Part shown: piece by piece, positions 1 through 10,623 of the stretch | Position numbering within the stretch: the first letter of the stretch is position 1 | How the letters are laid out: every line of letters starts with the position of its first letter | NCBI RefSeq assembly: GCF_903642285.1 | Contig: NZ_CAHJWJ010000002.1 | Span: 1 to 64,000 of the forward strand | Reading direction: 5' to 3' | DNA from: Sphingomonas bacterium | GTDB taxonomy: Bacteria > Pseudomonadota > Alphaproteobacteria > Sphingomonadales > Sphingomonadaceae | DNA: 64,000 nt | Translations under genes and position numbers: made by a program | Notes under the pieces: generated by a model | Database searches by the model: none | The model's input: the letters and a program-made list of their open reading frames with translations, nothing else | What the model was told of the DNA's origin: nothing

Positions 1-33
1 ATGCAGGCGTAACATCCAACGCGCTGCGCGTGA

Positions 34-2109
<2,076 letters not shown>

Positions 2110-2150
2110 AGGGATCTGATCGTATTTATAATTCGGGAGTAAGCGCCTAG

Positions 2151-2408
2151 ATGGAATTCGTCTTCGATCCCGCGAAAGATGCCGCCAATATCGCCAAGCA
2201 TGGCGTTTCGCTGGCCGACTTCCGCGGGTTCGATACGGAGGCGAAGATCAGGATCGACGATCGGTACGATTACGTCGAAACGCGATATCGTGCGTGGGGC
2301 AGGATCGGTGGCCGGGGGTTTTGCGTGGTCTTCACCTTCAGGGAGACGACGACGCGGGTAATCAGTTTCCGCCGAGCGCATGACAAGGAGATGAGGCGTT
2401 ATGAATAA
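2151..2408 (+). CDS. brnT: BrnT family toxin
   Basis: Predicted ribonuclease toxin of a type II BrnT/BrnA system. The 85-residue protein opens with the family signature FDPAKDAANIAKHGVS and ends with a basic RRAHDKEMRRYE tail, both typical of BrnT (DUF497). The stop overlaps the start of the downstream brnA by 8 bases, so the two are translationally coupled. In the family, toxin precedes antitoxin, the BrnT-BrnA complex represses its own promoter, and BrnT acts by cleaving RNA; those roles are family knowledge, not shown here. A short AT-rich stretch just before the gene (2120-2145) could hold the promoter. Confidence 0.85.
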   Translation: MEFVFDPAKDAANIAKHGVSLADFRGFDTEAKIRIDDRYDYVETRYRAWGRIGGRGFCVVFTFRETTTRVISFRRAHDKEMRRYE

Positions 2409-2664
2409 ACCGCTACCACCACCGGACGATTACGACGAAAATCCGGAATGGACGGAAGAGGATTTCGCCAAAGCCCGACCCGCCTCCGAAGTTCTTCCCC
2501 CCGAAGTCGTCGCCCTGCTGGTCCGTCGGCGCGGCCCGCAGCGGGCACCGACCAAAGCACCGGTGACGCTCCGCCTCGATCCCGATGTCCTCGCCAAGTT
2601 CCGCGCGACGGGGCCGGGGTGGCAATCGCGGATGAACGAAGTGCTGCGCAACGCGGCGATCTGA
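2401..2664 (+). CDS. brnA: BrnA family antitoxin
   Basis: Antitoxin partner of the adjacent BrnT. The 87-residue product has an acidic, disordered N-terminus (PPPDDYDENPEWTEEDF) and a C-terminal ribbon-helix-helix DNA-binding domain of the DUF4415 type: TLRLDPDVLAKFRATGPGW followed by QSRMNEVLRNA. It starts inside the end of brnT (8-base overlap), as expected of one bicistronic unit. In this family BrnA binds BrnT through the N-terminal part and the promoter through the C-terminal part. A good terminator hairpin follows about 65 bases downstream. Confidence 0.85.
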   Translation: MNKPLPPPDDYDENPEWTEEDFAKARPASEVLPPEVVALLVRRRGPQRAPTKAPVTLRLDPDVLAKFRATGPGWQSRMNEVLRNAAI

Positions 2665-2730
2665 TCGCCGGGCACGGTTGATCGGGCACGGTGTTGCCCC
2701 CCTCGTCCCACCTCTGTATCAGGCATTTCC

Positions 2731-2757
2731 GGGCGGCCCTCCACGGGTCGCCCTTTT
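2731..2757 (+). terminator. Rho-independent terminator after brnTA
   Basis: The sequence GGGCGGCCC-TCCAC-GGGTCGCCC forms a 9-bp stem with one G-U pair, followed directly by TTTTCGTTT. It lies between brnA and argD and would end the brnTA transcript. Confidence 0.75.
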
Positions 2758-2787
2758 CGTTTCGTGAAGAGGATCAGCGCCGTGCCA

Positions 2788-3972
2788 ATGACCGCCCTCA
2801 TGCCCGTCTACCCGCGGTGCGGCGTGCGGCCGGTGCGCGGCGAGGGGGCGTATCTGTTCGGCGAGGACGGCACGCGCTATCTCGATTTCGCGGCGGGGAT
2901 CGCGGTCAATGCGCTGGGTCATGGCCACCCCGCGCTCAGCAAGGCGATCGCCGAGCAGGCGGCGACGCTGATGCACGTGTCGAACCTGTACGGCTCCCCG
3001 CAGGGCGAGAAATTCGCGCAGCGGCTGGTCAATGCGACGTTCGCGGACACGGTGTTCTTCACCAATTCCGGCGCGGAGGCGGTAGAGTGCGCGATCAAGA
3101 CCGCGCGCCGCTATCATTTCGCGAACGGCCATCCCGAACGCACCGACCTCATCACCTTCGACACCGCGTTCCACGGCCGGACGCTGGGGACGATCAGCGC
3201 GACCAACCAGCCCAAGATGCGCGACGGGTTCGAACCGCTGCTGCCCGGGTTCAAATATGCGCAGTTCGATGATCTGGACGGCGCGCTGGCGCTGATCGAT
3301 GGGCATACCGCCGGGTTCCTCGTCGAACCGATCCAGGGCGAGGGCGGTATCCGTCCCGCCAGCCACGAATTCCTGACCGGTCTGCGCAAGGCGTGCGACG
3401 AACACGGCCTGCTGCTGGTGCTGGACGAAGTGCAGTGTGGTTACGGCCGCACCGGCAAGATGTTCGCGCACGAACTCTATGGCATCACCCCCGACATCAT
3501 GGCGGTGGCGAAGGCGATCGGCGGCGGCTTCCCGCTCGGTGCCTGTCTCGCGACCGAGGAAGCGGCCAAGGGCATGGTCGCGGGAACGCACGGCTCCACC
3601 TATGGCGGCAACCCGCTGGCGATGGCGGCGGGCGAGGCGGTGCTCGACGTGATCCAGGGCGAGGGGTTCCTGGCGAATGTCGAGGCGATGGGCGCGCGGT
3701 TGCGCGGCGCGCTGGAACAGATGATCCCGAACTACGACCATCTGTTCCACAGCGTACGCGGGCATGGCCTGATGGTCGGGTTGAAGCTGAAGAGCGACAG
3801 CCGCAGGTTCGTGGCGTTCCTGCGCGACGAACACCAGTTGCTGACGGTGTCGGCGGGGGACAATGTCGTGCGCATCCTGCCGCCGCTGAACATTGACGAA
3901 AGCCATGTGACGGAGTTCGTCGAGAAGCTGTTGGTCGCGGCCCGGGTCTATGTGCCGGCGATGGACGAGTGA
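2788..3972 (+). CDS. argD: Acetylornithine/succinylornithine aminotransferase
   Basis: PLP enzyme of arginine synthesis that converts N-acetylglutamate semialdehyde to N-acetylornithine with glutamate as amino donor. The 394-residue protein is a class III aminotransferase: NSGAEAVE near the PLP phosphate site, [12 protein letters not shown] with the PLP-pyridine aspartate, and [12 protein letters not shown] with the Schiff-base lysine at about residue 242. The start is not certain: ATG 2788 ([10 protein letters not shown]) fits homologues, while GTG 2782 is better spaced from the GAAGAGGA Shine-Dalgarno. It is followed by argF, so the pair covers two steps of one pathway. It could also act on succinyldiaminopimelate, as ArgD often does. 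Confidence 0.93.
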   Translation: MTALMPVYPRCGVRPVRGEGAYLFGEDGTRYLDFAAGIAVNALGHGHPALSKAIAEQAATLMHVSNLYGSPQGEKFAQRLVNATFADTVFFTNSGAEAVECAIKTARRYHFANGHPERTDLITFDTAFHGRTLGTISATNQPKMRDGFEPLLPGFKYAQFDDLDGALALIDGHTAGFLVEPIQGEGGIRPASHEFLTGLRKACDEHGLLLVLDEVQCGYGRTGKMFAHELYGITPDIMAVAKAIGGGFPLGACLATEEAAKGMVAGTHGSTYGGNPLAMAAGEAVLDVIQGEGFLANVEAMGARLRGALEQMIPNYDHLFHSVRGHGLMVGLKLKSDSRRFVAFLRDEHQLLTVSAGDNVVRILPPLNIDESHVTEFVEKLLVAARVYVPAMDE

Positions 3973-3975
3973 TCC

Positions 3976-4103
3976 ATTCCTCCCCGCTTCGCGGGGCGGG
4001 GGACCATGCGAAGCATGGTGGAGGGGGAGTGCGGCAGGTGGTTCGCGTGAGGCAAGCCCCCTCCAGCCTGCGGCTGGTCCCCTCCCGGCGAGCGGGGAGG
4101 AAT
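3976..4103. repeat. Palindromic intergenic element (type B) between argD and argF
   Basis: A 128-bp element bounded by the inverted pair ATTCCTCCCCGC (3976-3987) and GCGGGGAGGAAT (4092-4103). Inside are smaller hairpins: CCCCGCTTCGCGGGG near the left end, CCATGCGAAGCATGG in the left half, and CCAGCCTGCGGCTGG in the right half. It resembles REP/BIME-like extragenic palindromes. Its right end, GGGGAGGA, lies 6 bases before the argF ATG and so supplies the Shine-Dalgarno sequence of that gene. Confidence 0.75.
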
Positions 4104-4107
4104 TAGA

Positions 4108-5025
4108 ATGCGCCATTTCCTGAACCTGTCCGACGCCGGACCCGACGGCATCGCCGCGATGCTGGCGGATGCGCTCGATCGCAAGGCGGCGCGGATCGGC
4201 TGGCCCAAGGGCAAGCCCGATGCCGACGCGCCGCTTGCGGGCCGCGTCCTCGCGATGGTGTTCGAGAAGAATTCGACCCGAACGCGGTTCAGCTTCGACG
4301 GGGCGATGCGCCAGCTCGGCGGCGATACGATCATCTCCGATGCGAGCCAGATGCAGCTCGGCCGCGGCGAGAGCGTCGCGGACACCGCGCGTATCCTGTC
4401 GGGTTACTGCGACGCGATCATGATCCGTACCGACGATCACGCGAAAATCGAGGAGATGGCCGCGTACGCCAGCGTCCCCGTCATCAACGGGCTGACCGAC
4501 GCATCGCATCCGTGCCAGATCATGGCCGACCTGCTGACGATCATCGAGGCCGGCAAGGCGCTGCCGGGGTTGAAGGTCGCGTGGCTCGGCGACGGCAACA
4601 ACGTGCTGGCGTCGATCGTCGAGGCGGCGAGCCTGATGCGGTTCGATGTCGTGGCGGCATGTCCACAGGGGTTTCAGCCCGAGGCGGCGGCGATCGTCCG
4701 CGCCTCGGGCCGCGCGCGTGTCGTCGCGGACCCGGCGGAGGCGATCGCGGGGGCGGACGTCGTCGTGACGGATACCTGGATCTCGATGGGGCAGGCGCAT
4801 GCCGAGACCAAGCTGAAGGCGTTGATGCCGTATCAGGTTACGTCGCAGCTGATGATGTGTGCGAAGCCCGATGCGGTATTCCTGCACTGCTTGCCCGCGC
4901 ATCGCGGCGAGGAGGTTGCGGCGGACGTCATCGACGGACCGCAATCGCTGATCTGGGCGGAGGCGGCAAACCGGCTACACGCGCAGAAGAGCGTGTTGCG
5001 CTGGTGTTTCGGGCAGATCGGTTGA
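4108..5025 (+). CDS. argF: Ornithine carbamoyltransferase
   Basis: Makes citrulline from ornithine and carbamoyl phosphate in arginine synthesis. The 305-residue protein has the carbamoyl-phosphate loop as [10 protein letters not shown], the DASHPCQ motif, the domain-closing DTWISMG and the ornithine-binding HCLPAHRG, all in the family order and at the usual length. The ATG at 4108 is preceded by GGGGAGGA, which belongs to the palindromic element upstream. It lies behind argD and ahead of hslO, an arrangement common in alphaproteobacteria. Confidence 0.95.
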   Translation: MRHFLNLSDAGPDGIAAMLADALDRKAARIGWPKGKPDADAPLAGRVLAMVFEKNSTRTRFSFDGAMRQLGGDTIISDASQMQLGRGESVADTARILSGYCDAIMIRTDDHAKIEEMAAYASVPVINGLTDASHPCQIMADLLTIIEAGKALPGLKVAWLGDGNNVLASIVEAASLMRFDVVAACPQGFQPEAAAIVRASGRARVVADPAEAIAGADVVVTDTWISMGQAHAETKLKALMPYQVTSQLMMCAKPDAVFLHCLPAHRGEEVAADVIDGPQSLIWAEAANRLHAQKSVLRWCFGQIG

Positions 5026-5034
5026 TCTTTCCTT

Positions 5035-5130
5035 CGTCACCCCGGCCTTGTGCTGGGGTCCAGGGTTTGCGCGTACCGCACAGCGTTTCGGTCGCGACGG
5101 CCTGGATGCCGGGACGAGCCCGGCATGACG
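5035..5130. repeat. Palindromic intergenic element, family A copy 1
   Basis: A 96-bp element bounded by CGTCA and TGACG, with two hairpins: CCCCGGCCTTGTGCTGGGG on the left (imperfect) and ATGCCGGGACGAGCCCGGCAT on the right. Its right half (ATGCCGGGACGAGCCCGGC onward) is identical to copy 2 at 7624-7707 and nearly identical to copy 3 at 18846-18929. It sits between argF and hslO. Confidence 0.8.
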
Positions 5131-5175
5131 GAAAGCGTTGATCGCGATCGCCATCCGCCCCATTTCACGACCTAT

Positions 5176-6081
5176 ATGACCGACCCCCGACGCTCCGACA
5201 CCGACCGAACGCTCGCCTTCGCCATCCCGCAGCGGTCCGCCCGGGGGCGCGTCGTGCGGCTCGGCCCGACACTGGACACCGTGCTCGCCGCGCATGCCTA
5301 TCCGCCCGCGATCGAGTCGCTGTTGGCGGAGGCGCTGACGCTCGCCGCGCTGATCGGGTCGACGCTGAAGGACGCGAGCGGGCAGCTGACGATGCAGACG
5401 CGCACGGACAGTGGCGTGGTCCAGCTGCTGGTATGCGATTACCGTGGCGGGGAAGTCCGGGGCTATGTGCAATATGATGCGGACAAGCTGGCCGAAGCGC
5501 CCGAGCGGCCGACGCTCTTCGCGCTGTTCGGCGCGGGCTATCTGGCGATCACCTTCGATCTGGAGACCAGCGGCGAGCGCTATCAGGGGATCGTGCCGCT
5601 GGACGGCGAGACGCTGGCGCACGCGGCGCAGAATTATTTCGTGCAGTCCGAACAGATCCCGACCCTGATCCGCGTCGGCATCGACAAGCGCGCCGACGGC
5701 ACGACGGTGGCGGGCGGGTTGTTCCTCCAGCACCTGCCCGAAGGCGAGGACGGCCGCGAACGGCTGCACACCCGGCTCGACCATCCCGAATGGGAACATG
5801 TCGCGGCGTTGGGCACCACGATGGGGGCGGACGAACTGACCGACCCGGTGCTGCCGCTGGAAACGCTCGTCTGGCGGCTGTTCAACGAGGAAGAGGTGCG
5901 CGTCCACCAGGTCGTGCCGATCGCGCGCGGCTGCCGCTGCACGACCGAGCACATCCTGAGCGTCATCGCGAAATTTCCGCTGGAGGAACGGCAGGCGATG
6001 GCGGGCGACGACGGCGTGATCCGGGTCGACTGCGCGTTCTGCGCGAGCGTGTTCCCGGTGCCGGTGGAGGCGGTGGGATGA
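5176..6081 (+). CDS. hslO: Redox-regulated holdase chaperone Hsp33
   Basis: Cytoplasmic chaperone that is switched on by oxidation of its zinc centre and then holds unfolding proteins. The 301-residue protein has an N-terminal Hsp33 domain (LAEALTLAALIGSTLKD, then MQTRTDSGVVQLLVCDYRGG) and the C-terminal zinc module with a CRC motif and, about 30 residues on, CAFC. The start at 5176 (MTDPRRSD) is chosen over an upstream ATG at 5050 because the extra residues would be encoded by the palindromic repeat. A 23-codon reading frame begins on its stop codon. Confidence 0.92.
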   Translation: MTDPRRSDTDRTLAFAIPQRSARGRVVRLGPTLDTVLAAHAYPPAIESLLAEALTLAALIGSTLKDASGQLTMQTRTDSGVVQLLVCDYRGGEVRGYVQYDADKLAEAPERPTLFALFGAGYLAITFDLETSGERYQGIVPLDGETLAHAAQNYFVQSEQIPTLIRVGIDKRADGTTVAGGLFLQHLPEGEDGRERLHTRLDHPEWEHVAALGTTMGADELTDPVLPLETLVWRLFNEEEVRVHQVVPIARGCRCTTEHILSVIAKFPLEERQAMAGDDGVIRVDCAFCASVFPVPVEAVG

Positions 6082-6183
6082 CGTTGGGGCAGCGCATTCT
6101 TAACCCGATCTTCACCTCCATCCGCTATCCCGTATCTCGTGCTTTCTAGTTCGGCACGCTTTCTCTCCCTTGTAAGAAACTCG

Positions 6184-6209
6184 GGGCCGCCAACGAGCGG
6201 CCCTTTTTT
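6184..6209 (+). terminator. Rho-independent terminator after hslO
   Basis: GGGCCGC-CAACGA-GCGGCCC forms a perfect 7-bp stem with a 6-base loop, followed by TTTTTT. It separates hslO from queC, so queC should have its own promoter between about 6210 and 6265. Confidence 0.85.
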
Positions 6210-6265
6210 CGTTCGGGCCTGCAGATGTTGCGATGCCGAGCGGAAGCGCCTAGCGCGCGCCGATC

Positions 6266-6985
6266 ATGTCGCAACAACAACCCCTGGCGGTCGCGCTCGT
6301 GTCGGGCGGGCTCGACTCGATGGTGTCCGCAGCGATCGCGCGCGAGGCGGGCTATCGCCTGCTCGCGCTGTCGATCGATTATCACCAGCGCCACCGGATC
6401 GAACTCGACGCGGCCGCGCGGGTGGCGACCGCGCTGCGTGCCGAACGCCATATCGTCCTGCCGATGGACCTGTCCGCGTTCGGGGGCTCCGCGTTGACCG
6501 CGACGGACATCGCGGTGCCGAAGGACGGCGTCAAGCCCGGCATTCCCGTGACCTACGTGCCTGCACGCAACACGATCTTTCTCAGCCTCGCGCTCGGCTG
6601 GGCGGAGGCGGCGGGCGCGCGGGACCTATTCATCGGGGTCAATGCGCTCGATTATTCGGGCTATCCCGATTGCCGCCCCGAATTCATCGCCGCGTTCGAG
6701 AGCCTCGCCGAACGCGCGACCAAGGCGGGGGTCGAGGGCGAGCCGTTCCGCATCCGGGCCCCGCTGCAGCATATGACGAAGGCGGATATCGTCCGCGAAG
6801 GCGACCGGCTCGGACTGGACATGGGAATCAGCTGGTCCTGCTACGATCCGGCACCTGCCGGCGAACATTGCGGGCGCTGCGACAGTTGCCGCCTGCGCGC
6901 GAAGGGGTTCGAGGAGGCCGGCGTCGCCGATCCGACCGTGTACGCGGTTTCCCCGGGCGTGTCGGCGCGCGCCGGCCGGCCATGA
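6266..6985 (+). CDS. queC: 7-cyano-7-deazaguanine synthase
   Basis: ATP-dependent amidation and dehydration of 7-carboxy-7-deazaguanine to preQ0 in queuosine synthesis. The 239-residue protein has the PP-loop SGGLDS at residues 13-18 and the C-terminal zinc site with Cys192, Cys202, Cys205 and Cys208 (CGRCDSC). [17 protein letters not shown] and the [15 protein letters not shown] stretch are also diagnostic. It overlaps queE by 4 bases (ATGA), so the two are one operon covering consecutive steps of the same pathway. Confidence 0.95.
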   Translation: MSQQQPLAVALVSGGLDSMVSAAIAREAGYRLLALSIDYHQRHRIELDAAARVATALRAERHIVLPMDLSAFGGSALTATDIAVPKDGVKPGIPVTYVPARNTIFLSLALGWAEAAGARDLFIGVNALDYSGYPDCRPEFIAAFESLAERATKAGVEGEPFRIRAPLQHMTKADIVREGDRLGLDMGISWSCYDPAPAGEHCGRCDSCRLRAKGFEEAGVADPTVYAVSPGVSARAGRP

Positions 6986-7614
6986 CCTATGCGGTCAAGG
7001 AGATGTTCCTGACGCTCCAGGGCGAGGGCGTGAATGCCGGCGCGCGTGCGGTGTTCGTGCGTTTTGCCGGGTGCAATCTATGGTCGGGCCGGGAGCAGGA
7101 CCGCGCGACCGCGGTCTGCCGGTTCTGCGATACCGACTTCGTCGGCACCGACGGGTCGGGCGGCGGCAAGTTCGCCGACGCCGCGGCGCTTGCGGCGTCG
7201 GTGGTGGGGTTCTGGGGGCCGGGCGCCACCGATCGTTTCGTCGTGCTGACCGGCGGCGAACCGATGCTGCAGGTCGACGATGCGCTGGTGGATGGGCTGC
7301 ACGCGGCAGGCTTCCGGATCGCGATCGAAACCAACGGCACGCTGCCCGTGCACCCCCGCATCGACTGGGTCTGCGTCAGCCCCAAGGCGGGCAGCGTCGT
7401 CGTTCAGCGGTCGGGCGACGAATTGAAGCTGGTATGGCCGCAGCCGGAGACCGATATCGAACTGATCGAGCACTGGACTTTCCCGCACCGGTTGATCCAG
7501 CCGCTCGACGATGTCGACGCCGCCGCCAACCGGGATGCCTGCGTCGCGCTGGTCATGGCGCGGCCCTGGTGGCGGCTGTCGCTTCAGACGCACAAGCTGC
7601 TGGGGCTGCGGTAG
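6982..7614 (+). CDS. queE: 7-carboxy-7-deazaguanine synthase (radical SAM)
   Basis: Radical SAM enzyme that contracts 6-carboxytetrahydropterin to 7-carboxy-7-deazaguanine, the substrate of QueC. The 210-residue protein carries the QueE cluster motif C-x14-C-x2-C (Cys31, Cys46, Cys49) in place of the usual C-x3-C-x2-C, as in the QueE subfamily with an extended cluster loop. LTGGEPMLQ and ETNGTLP follow in order. The start ATG overlaps the queC stop. QueD and the preQ1 reductase QueF are not in the window. Confidence 0.93.
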   Translation: MTYAVKEMFLTLQGEGVNAGARAVFVRFAGCNLWSGREQDRATAVCRFCDTDFVGTDGSGGGKFADAAALAASVVGFWGPGATDRFVVLTGGEPMLQVDDALVDGLHAAGFRIAIETNGTLPVHPRIDWVCVSPKAGSVVVQRSGDELKLVWPQPETDIELIEHWTFPHRLIQPLDDVDAAANRDACVALVMARPWWRLSLQTHKLLGLR

Positions 7615-7623
7615 TGGTCCCTT

Positions 7624-7707
7624 CGTCATCCCGGGCTTGTCCCGGGATCCAGAGCCGCAAGGGACGCCGTTAGCGGACCTGGATGCCGGGACGAGCCCGG
7701 CATGACG
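7624..7707. repeat. Palindromic intergenic element, family A copy 2
   Basis: An 84-bp element bounded by CGTCA and TGACG with two strong hairpins, TCCCGGGCTTGTCCCGGGA on the left and ATGCCGGGACGAGCCCGGCAT on the right. It lies between the convergent ends of queE and the gene at 7723 and could double as a transcription barrier. Same family as 5035-5130 and 18846-18929. Confidence 0.85.
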
Positions 7708-7722
7708 GACAGACCGTTGCGC

Positions 7723-8424
7723 TCAGCGCGCGGCGATCCCCGCGGGCGGCCAATTCTGTTCCCCGCATTTGCGAACCTGCCACTCGCCCTTTTTGGACCA
7801 GCAGGCCTCGTCCAATCGCGGAACGGGCAGATTGTAGGTCCGCGCATAGACGTAGGAGGGCACGCCCTGTTCGCCATACGGCACCAGGCTATTGCGCAAT
7901 TCGCGCATCCGCGCCTGCGCCAATGCGGTCAGGCCACCGCGCGGGGTGAAGATCGCATCGCGTCCGATGACGTTGGCGGTCTGGCAGAAATTGCGCTGCG
8001 CCGACACGGTCGAGAAGCTGGAATAGATATGCGTGCCGAACTGGTCGAACGCATCCGATCCCGCCTTTTTCGTCTTCACCTTCGCGGTGCGCAGATAATA
8101 TTTGTTCAGCACCGCCTGTGCCGCGTCGAATTCGCCGTCATGATCCTTCAGCAGGGCGTTGTAGTTCGACACCACCAGCAAGGTCGGTTCGAACTGGCAT
8201 TGCAGCGCCGCCACGTTCAGGCCTGCGCGCATGTTCCACAACAGGCCGGCGCGTAATTCCGCCGGGGTCGCATTCGGCATCGAAAATCCGATATCGGCTT
8301 CGTCGCCCGTCACCGATCGCCCCGCCATGTCATGGCTCTTCAGATAGAATTGGGCCGATGCCGGCCACGCGGCGATGCCGCCTGCAGCCAGCATAAGCGC
8401 GGCCGCGATACGCAACGAACCCAT
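7723..8424 (-). CDS. Secreted protein of unknown function
   Basis: I do not recognise this 233-residue protein. The start at 8424 is supported by a GGGGAGG Shine-Dalgarno and gives a clean signal peptide (MGSLRIAAALMLAAGGIAAW, cleavage near PASAQ), so it is periplasmic or exported. The mature part has four spaced cysteines (one in LQCQF, one in NFCQT, and two near the C-terminus), aromatic residues and no obvious catalytic motif. It is transcribed toward the queCE operon and separated from it by repeat A copy 2. Confidence 0.75.
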   Translation of the reverse strand: MGSLRIAAALMLAAGGIAAWPASAQFYLKSHDMAGRSVTGDEADIGFSMPNATPAELRAGLLWNMRAGLNVAALQCQFEPTLLVVSNYNALLKDHDGEFDAAQAVLNKYYLRTAKVKTKKAGSDAFDQFGTHIYSSFSTVSAQRNFCQTANVIGRDAIFTPRGGLTALAQARMRELRNSLVPYGEQGVPSYVYARTYNLPVPRLDEACWSKKGEWQVRKCGEQNWPPAGIAAR

Positions 8425-8551
8425 GAAACCTCCCCGAAGGACTATGTCGGTGATTCTAGGTGGTTTCGTCGCCGAGCCCAAATGGTTTTTAACCACGAAC
8501 CGTCACGCGGGTCGACCGTCACGCCGTCCGCGAAACGAAAAGCCGTTCAAT

Positions 8552-8586
8552 GCAAAGGGCCGCCCGGTCGCCCGGACGGCCCTTCT
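8552..8586 (-). terminator. Probable terminator of the lipoprotein gene
   Basis: AAGGGCCG (8555-8562) pairs with CGGCCCTT (8577-8584) around a small inner CCGG hairpin. On the minus strand it is followed by TTTGCATT, a weak T tract, just downstream of the lipoprotein stop. Confidence 0.55.
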
Positions 8587-8609
8587 TACGACGAAGCCCG
8601 TTGGGGCAA

Positions 8610-8879
8610 TTACATCGTGGTGTTGCTCGTGCTGTTGGTCGTCATGGTGTCGTTCGCCATCATGCCGCCATTGCCCATGGTGTCGTTGGCCATCATGCCG
8701 CCGTTCATCGAACCGTCGACCGCAGTCATGTTGTCCGACATCGTGTCCATGCCCTCGGTCGAGTTCATGTCGGTGACGGTCGTGTTGGTCGTATCGGTCT
8801 TCGGGCCGCAGGCCGAAACCATCAGCGCGGCACCGGCGATCATCGAGCCGGCCATAACCTTGGAGATAAGTGCACGCAT
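8610..8879 (-). CDS. Small Met/Asn/Thr-rich lipoprotein
   Basis: An 89-residue lipoprotein with a signal peptide ending in a lipobox (LMVSAC), so the mature protein would be lipid-anchored at Cys24. The rest is low-complexity and acidic, rich in Met, Asn, Thr, Asp and Gly, with the tandem repeat GGMMANDTM occurring twice. The start at 8879 (MRALISK) has a GGGAG Shine-Dalgarno. Function unknown; methionine-rich exported proteins can bind copper or scavenge oxidants, but that is only a guess. Confidence 0.75.
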   Translation of the reverse strand: MRALISKVMAGSMIAGAALMVSACGPKTDTTNTTVTDMNSTEGMDTMSDNMTAVDGSMNGGMMANDTMGNGGMMANDTMTTNSTSNTTM

Positions 8880-8984
8880 TTCGGAAGCTCCCTTAGATAG
8901 AGGATTTGGACGGCTGGTGGCCATTTATAATACCCAAATCGCAGTGGACATTAAACGCAATGGGCCTGACCCTCAAGCCTCGTT

Positions 8985-9683
8985 TTAGTTCCCACAAGAA
9001 AGAGTTTCGGCAAAAGCGCCTGCGGTCGCCGCAAGTGCGGCGTCGAAGACGGTCATATCCGCCGCGATCCCGAGCGCGGCGATGCTGGTGACGGGATAAT
9101 CCGGCAGCCCGCACGGCACAATACCCCCGAAATGGGAAAGATCGGGCGCTACGTTCACCGCAAAGCCGTGAAGCGTGATCCACCGGCGTACGCGCACCCC
9201 GATCGCGCCGATCTTCGCCTCGCAGCCGCCGTCGGTGGTCCAGATGCCGACGCGCCCGTCGACGCTGAACGCCGTCACGCCCAACCGGGCCAGCGCGTCG
9301 ATGACCCAGTCCTCCAGCGCATGGACATAGCGACGGACGTCGCGCCCGCGCGTCGATAGGTCCAGCACGAGATAGCCGACCCGCTGGCCGGGGCCGTGAT
9401 AGGTGTGGCGTCCCCCGCGTCCGGCCGCCACGACGGGAAAACGCGGATCGATCAGTTCGTCCGGAACGGCGCTGGTGCCCGTAGTGTAGACGGGGGGATG
9501 TTCCAGCAGCCAGGCCAGTTCGCGCGCCGCGCCCGCGCCGACGGCGGTCGCGCGCGCCTCCATCTCGGCCAGCGCGTCGGCATAGCCGACAAGCCCCGGG
9601 GTCACGCGCCATTCCACGCCGGGCAGGGGGCTTTCGAACCGGGGGTTTTCGATCTGGGGTGAACCGGCCATCGCCAGCGACAT
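8985..9683 (-). CDS. lipB: Lipoyl(octanoyl) transferase
   Basis: Moves the octanoyl group from acyl carrier protein to lipoyl domains of 2-oxoacid dehydrogenases, the first step of lipoate synthesis. The family motifs are present in order: [12 protein letters not shown], the KIGAIGVRV stretch with the active-site lysine, HGFAVNV, and [11 protein letters not shown] with the catalytic cysteine. The length is normal. The start is uncertain: ATG at 9683 (MSLAMAGS) or 9671 (MAGSPQ); neither has an ideally spaced Shine-Dalgarno. Confidence 0.92.
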   Translation of the reverse strand: MSLAMAGSPQIENPRFESPLPGVEWRVTPGLVGYADALAEMEARATAVGAGAARELAWLLEHPPVYTTGTSAVPDELIDPRFPVVAAGRGGRHTYHGPGQRVGYLVLDLSTRGRDVRRYVHALEDWVIDALARLGVTAFSVDGRVGIWTTDGGCEAKIGAIGVRVRRWITLHGFAVNVAPDLSHFGGIVPCGLPDYPVTSIAALGIAADMTVFDAALAATAGAFAETLSCGN

Positions 9684-9789
9684 GTCCCTTGCATCGGCCG
9701 CTTGCAAGCGACGTGACGCTAGCGGTGGTCAGTGCGACGCAGGTGCGCTAGTCTTCTCGCCGACGACCGCAAGGAAGGAGCGAAGGCGC

Positions 9790-10623
9790 ATGGTTCGGAT
9801 GGGGGACGTCTGGGATCGGACGACGGACGTGCTGTCGGGGCGGGGACGCACGCTGGCGGGGATCGCTGCGTTGGCGATCTTCCTGCCCGGCGTCGTGCGC
9901 ACGGCCTATTCGCTCTATGTCGGCAAGGATACGCCCGCTACCGCGCTTCTCGGCGGACTGATCGCGATCATCGCCTCGCTGGCGGCGGTCTGGTGCCAGT
10001 TGACGCTGATCGCTCTGTCGACCGATCCCGCCACCACCGAGCCGCAGGCCGGGGCGGTCGGCCGTGCGCGATTGCTGCCGACGATCGGGGTCGGATTGCT
10101 GATCGGTATCGTGTTCGGCCTGTTCCTCCTGCCGATCTTCATCGCGCTCGTCGGTGCGGGGTGGAGCCCCGAGGCGATGCAGGCGGGGCAGATGCCGACG
10201 CTGTCCAGTGGCCAAGCGGGGTTCATCGGGCTCTACGGGCTATTGTATGCGATCCTGGCGCTGTGGGTCGCGGCGCGATTGGCGTTGTGGACCGCGGTAA
10301 TGGTCAACGAACGGCTCGGCATCGGCGCGATCCGCCGGTCGTTCGCGCTGACCCGGGGGATCACCTGGCGGATCATCGGCGTGTTCGTGCTGTACCTGGT
10401 CGTGCTGGGGATATCGTTCAGCGCGGCGCGTGCGGTGACGGGGGTTGTGTTCGGGCTGATCCTGGGCATCGGTGCGAAGGCGACCGTCGGCTTCCTAGCG
10501 GCGGTGGCGGGCGGCGCGGTGGCGGCGGCGTTCTCGACCGTCGCGGCCGTGTTCACCGCACAATTGTACGTCGCGACGCGGGTGGGGCCGGCGGCGTCGG
10601 CCGGGACGCCATTCGACGTCTGA
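9790..10623 (+). CDS. Polytopic membrane protein, unknown function
   Basis: A 277-residue integral membrane protein with about six hydrophobic segments (near 22-38, 52-75, 100-122, 145-172, 195-215 and 235-265 in the translated product). It resembles the loose group of bacterial membrane proteins with glycerophosphodiesterase-like or YciC-like membrane domains, including the RRSFALTRG loop between helices. The ATG at 9790 has AAGGAG upstream. Its stop overlaps the start of the next gene (TGATG), which codes for a similar membrane protein, so the two are probably made together and may form a complex. Confidence 0.75.
   Translation: MVRMGDVWDRTTDVLSGRGRTLAGIAALAIFLPGVVRTAYSLYVGKDTPATALLGGLIAIIASLAAVWCQLTLIALSTDPATTEPQAGAVGRARLLPTIGVGLLIGIVFGLFLLPIFIALVGAGWSPEAMQAGQMPTLSSGQAGFIGLYGLLYAILALWVAARLALWTAVMVNERLGIGAIRRSFALTRGITWRIIGVFVLYLVVLGISFSAARAVTGVVFGLILGIGAKATVGFLAAVAGGAVAAAFSTVAAVFTAQLYVATRVGPAASAGTPFDV

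Noticed and set aside
2719..4944. A 741-codon minus frame across argD and argF
   Set aside because: It runs through two genes and the palindromic repeat between them; a shadow frame.
6139..6981. A long N-terminal extension of queE, open upstream through queC
   Set aside because: The extension lies entirely in a shadow frame of queC. Homologous QueE starts at ATG 6982 with MTYAVKEMF.
5026..7614. preQ1 riboswitch before queC
   Set aside because: The gap 6210-6265 is too short after the terminator and I could not find a preQ1 aptamer pattern.
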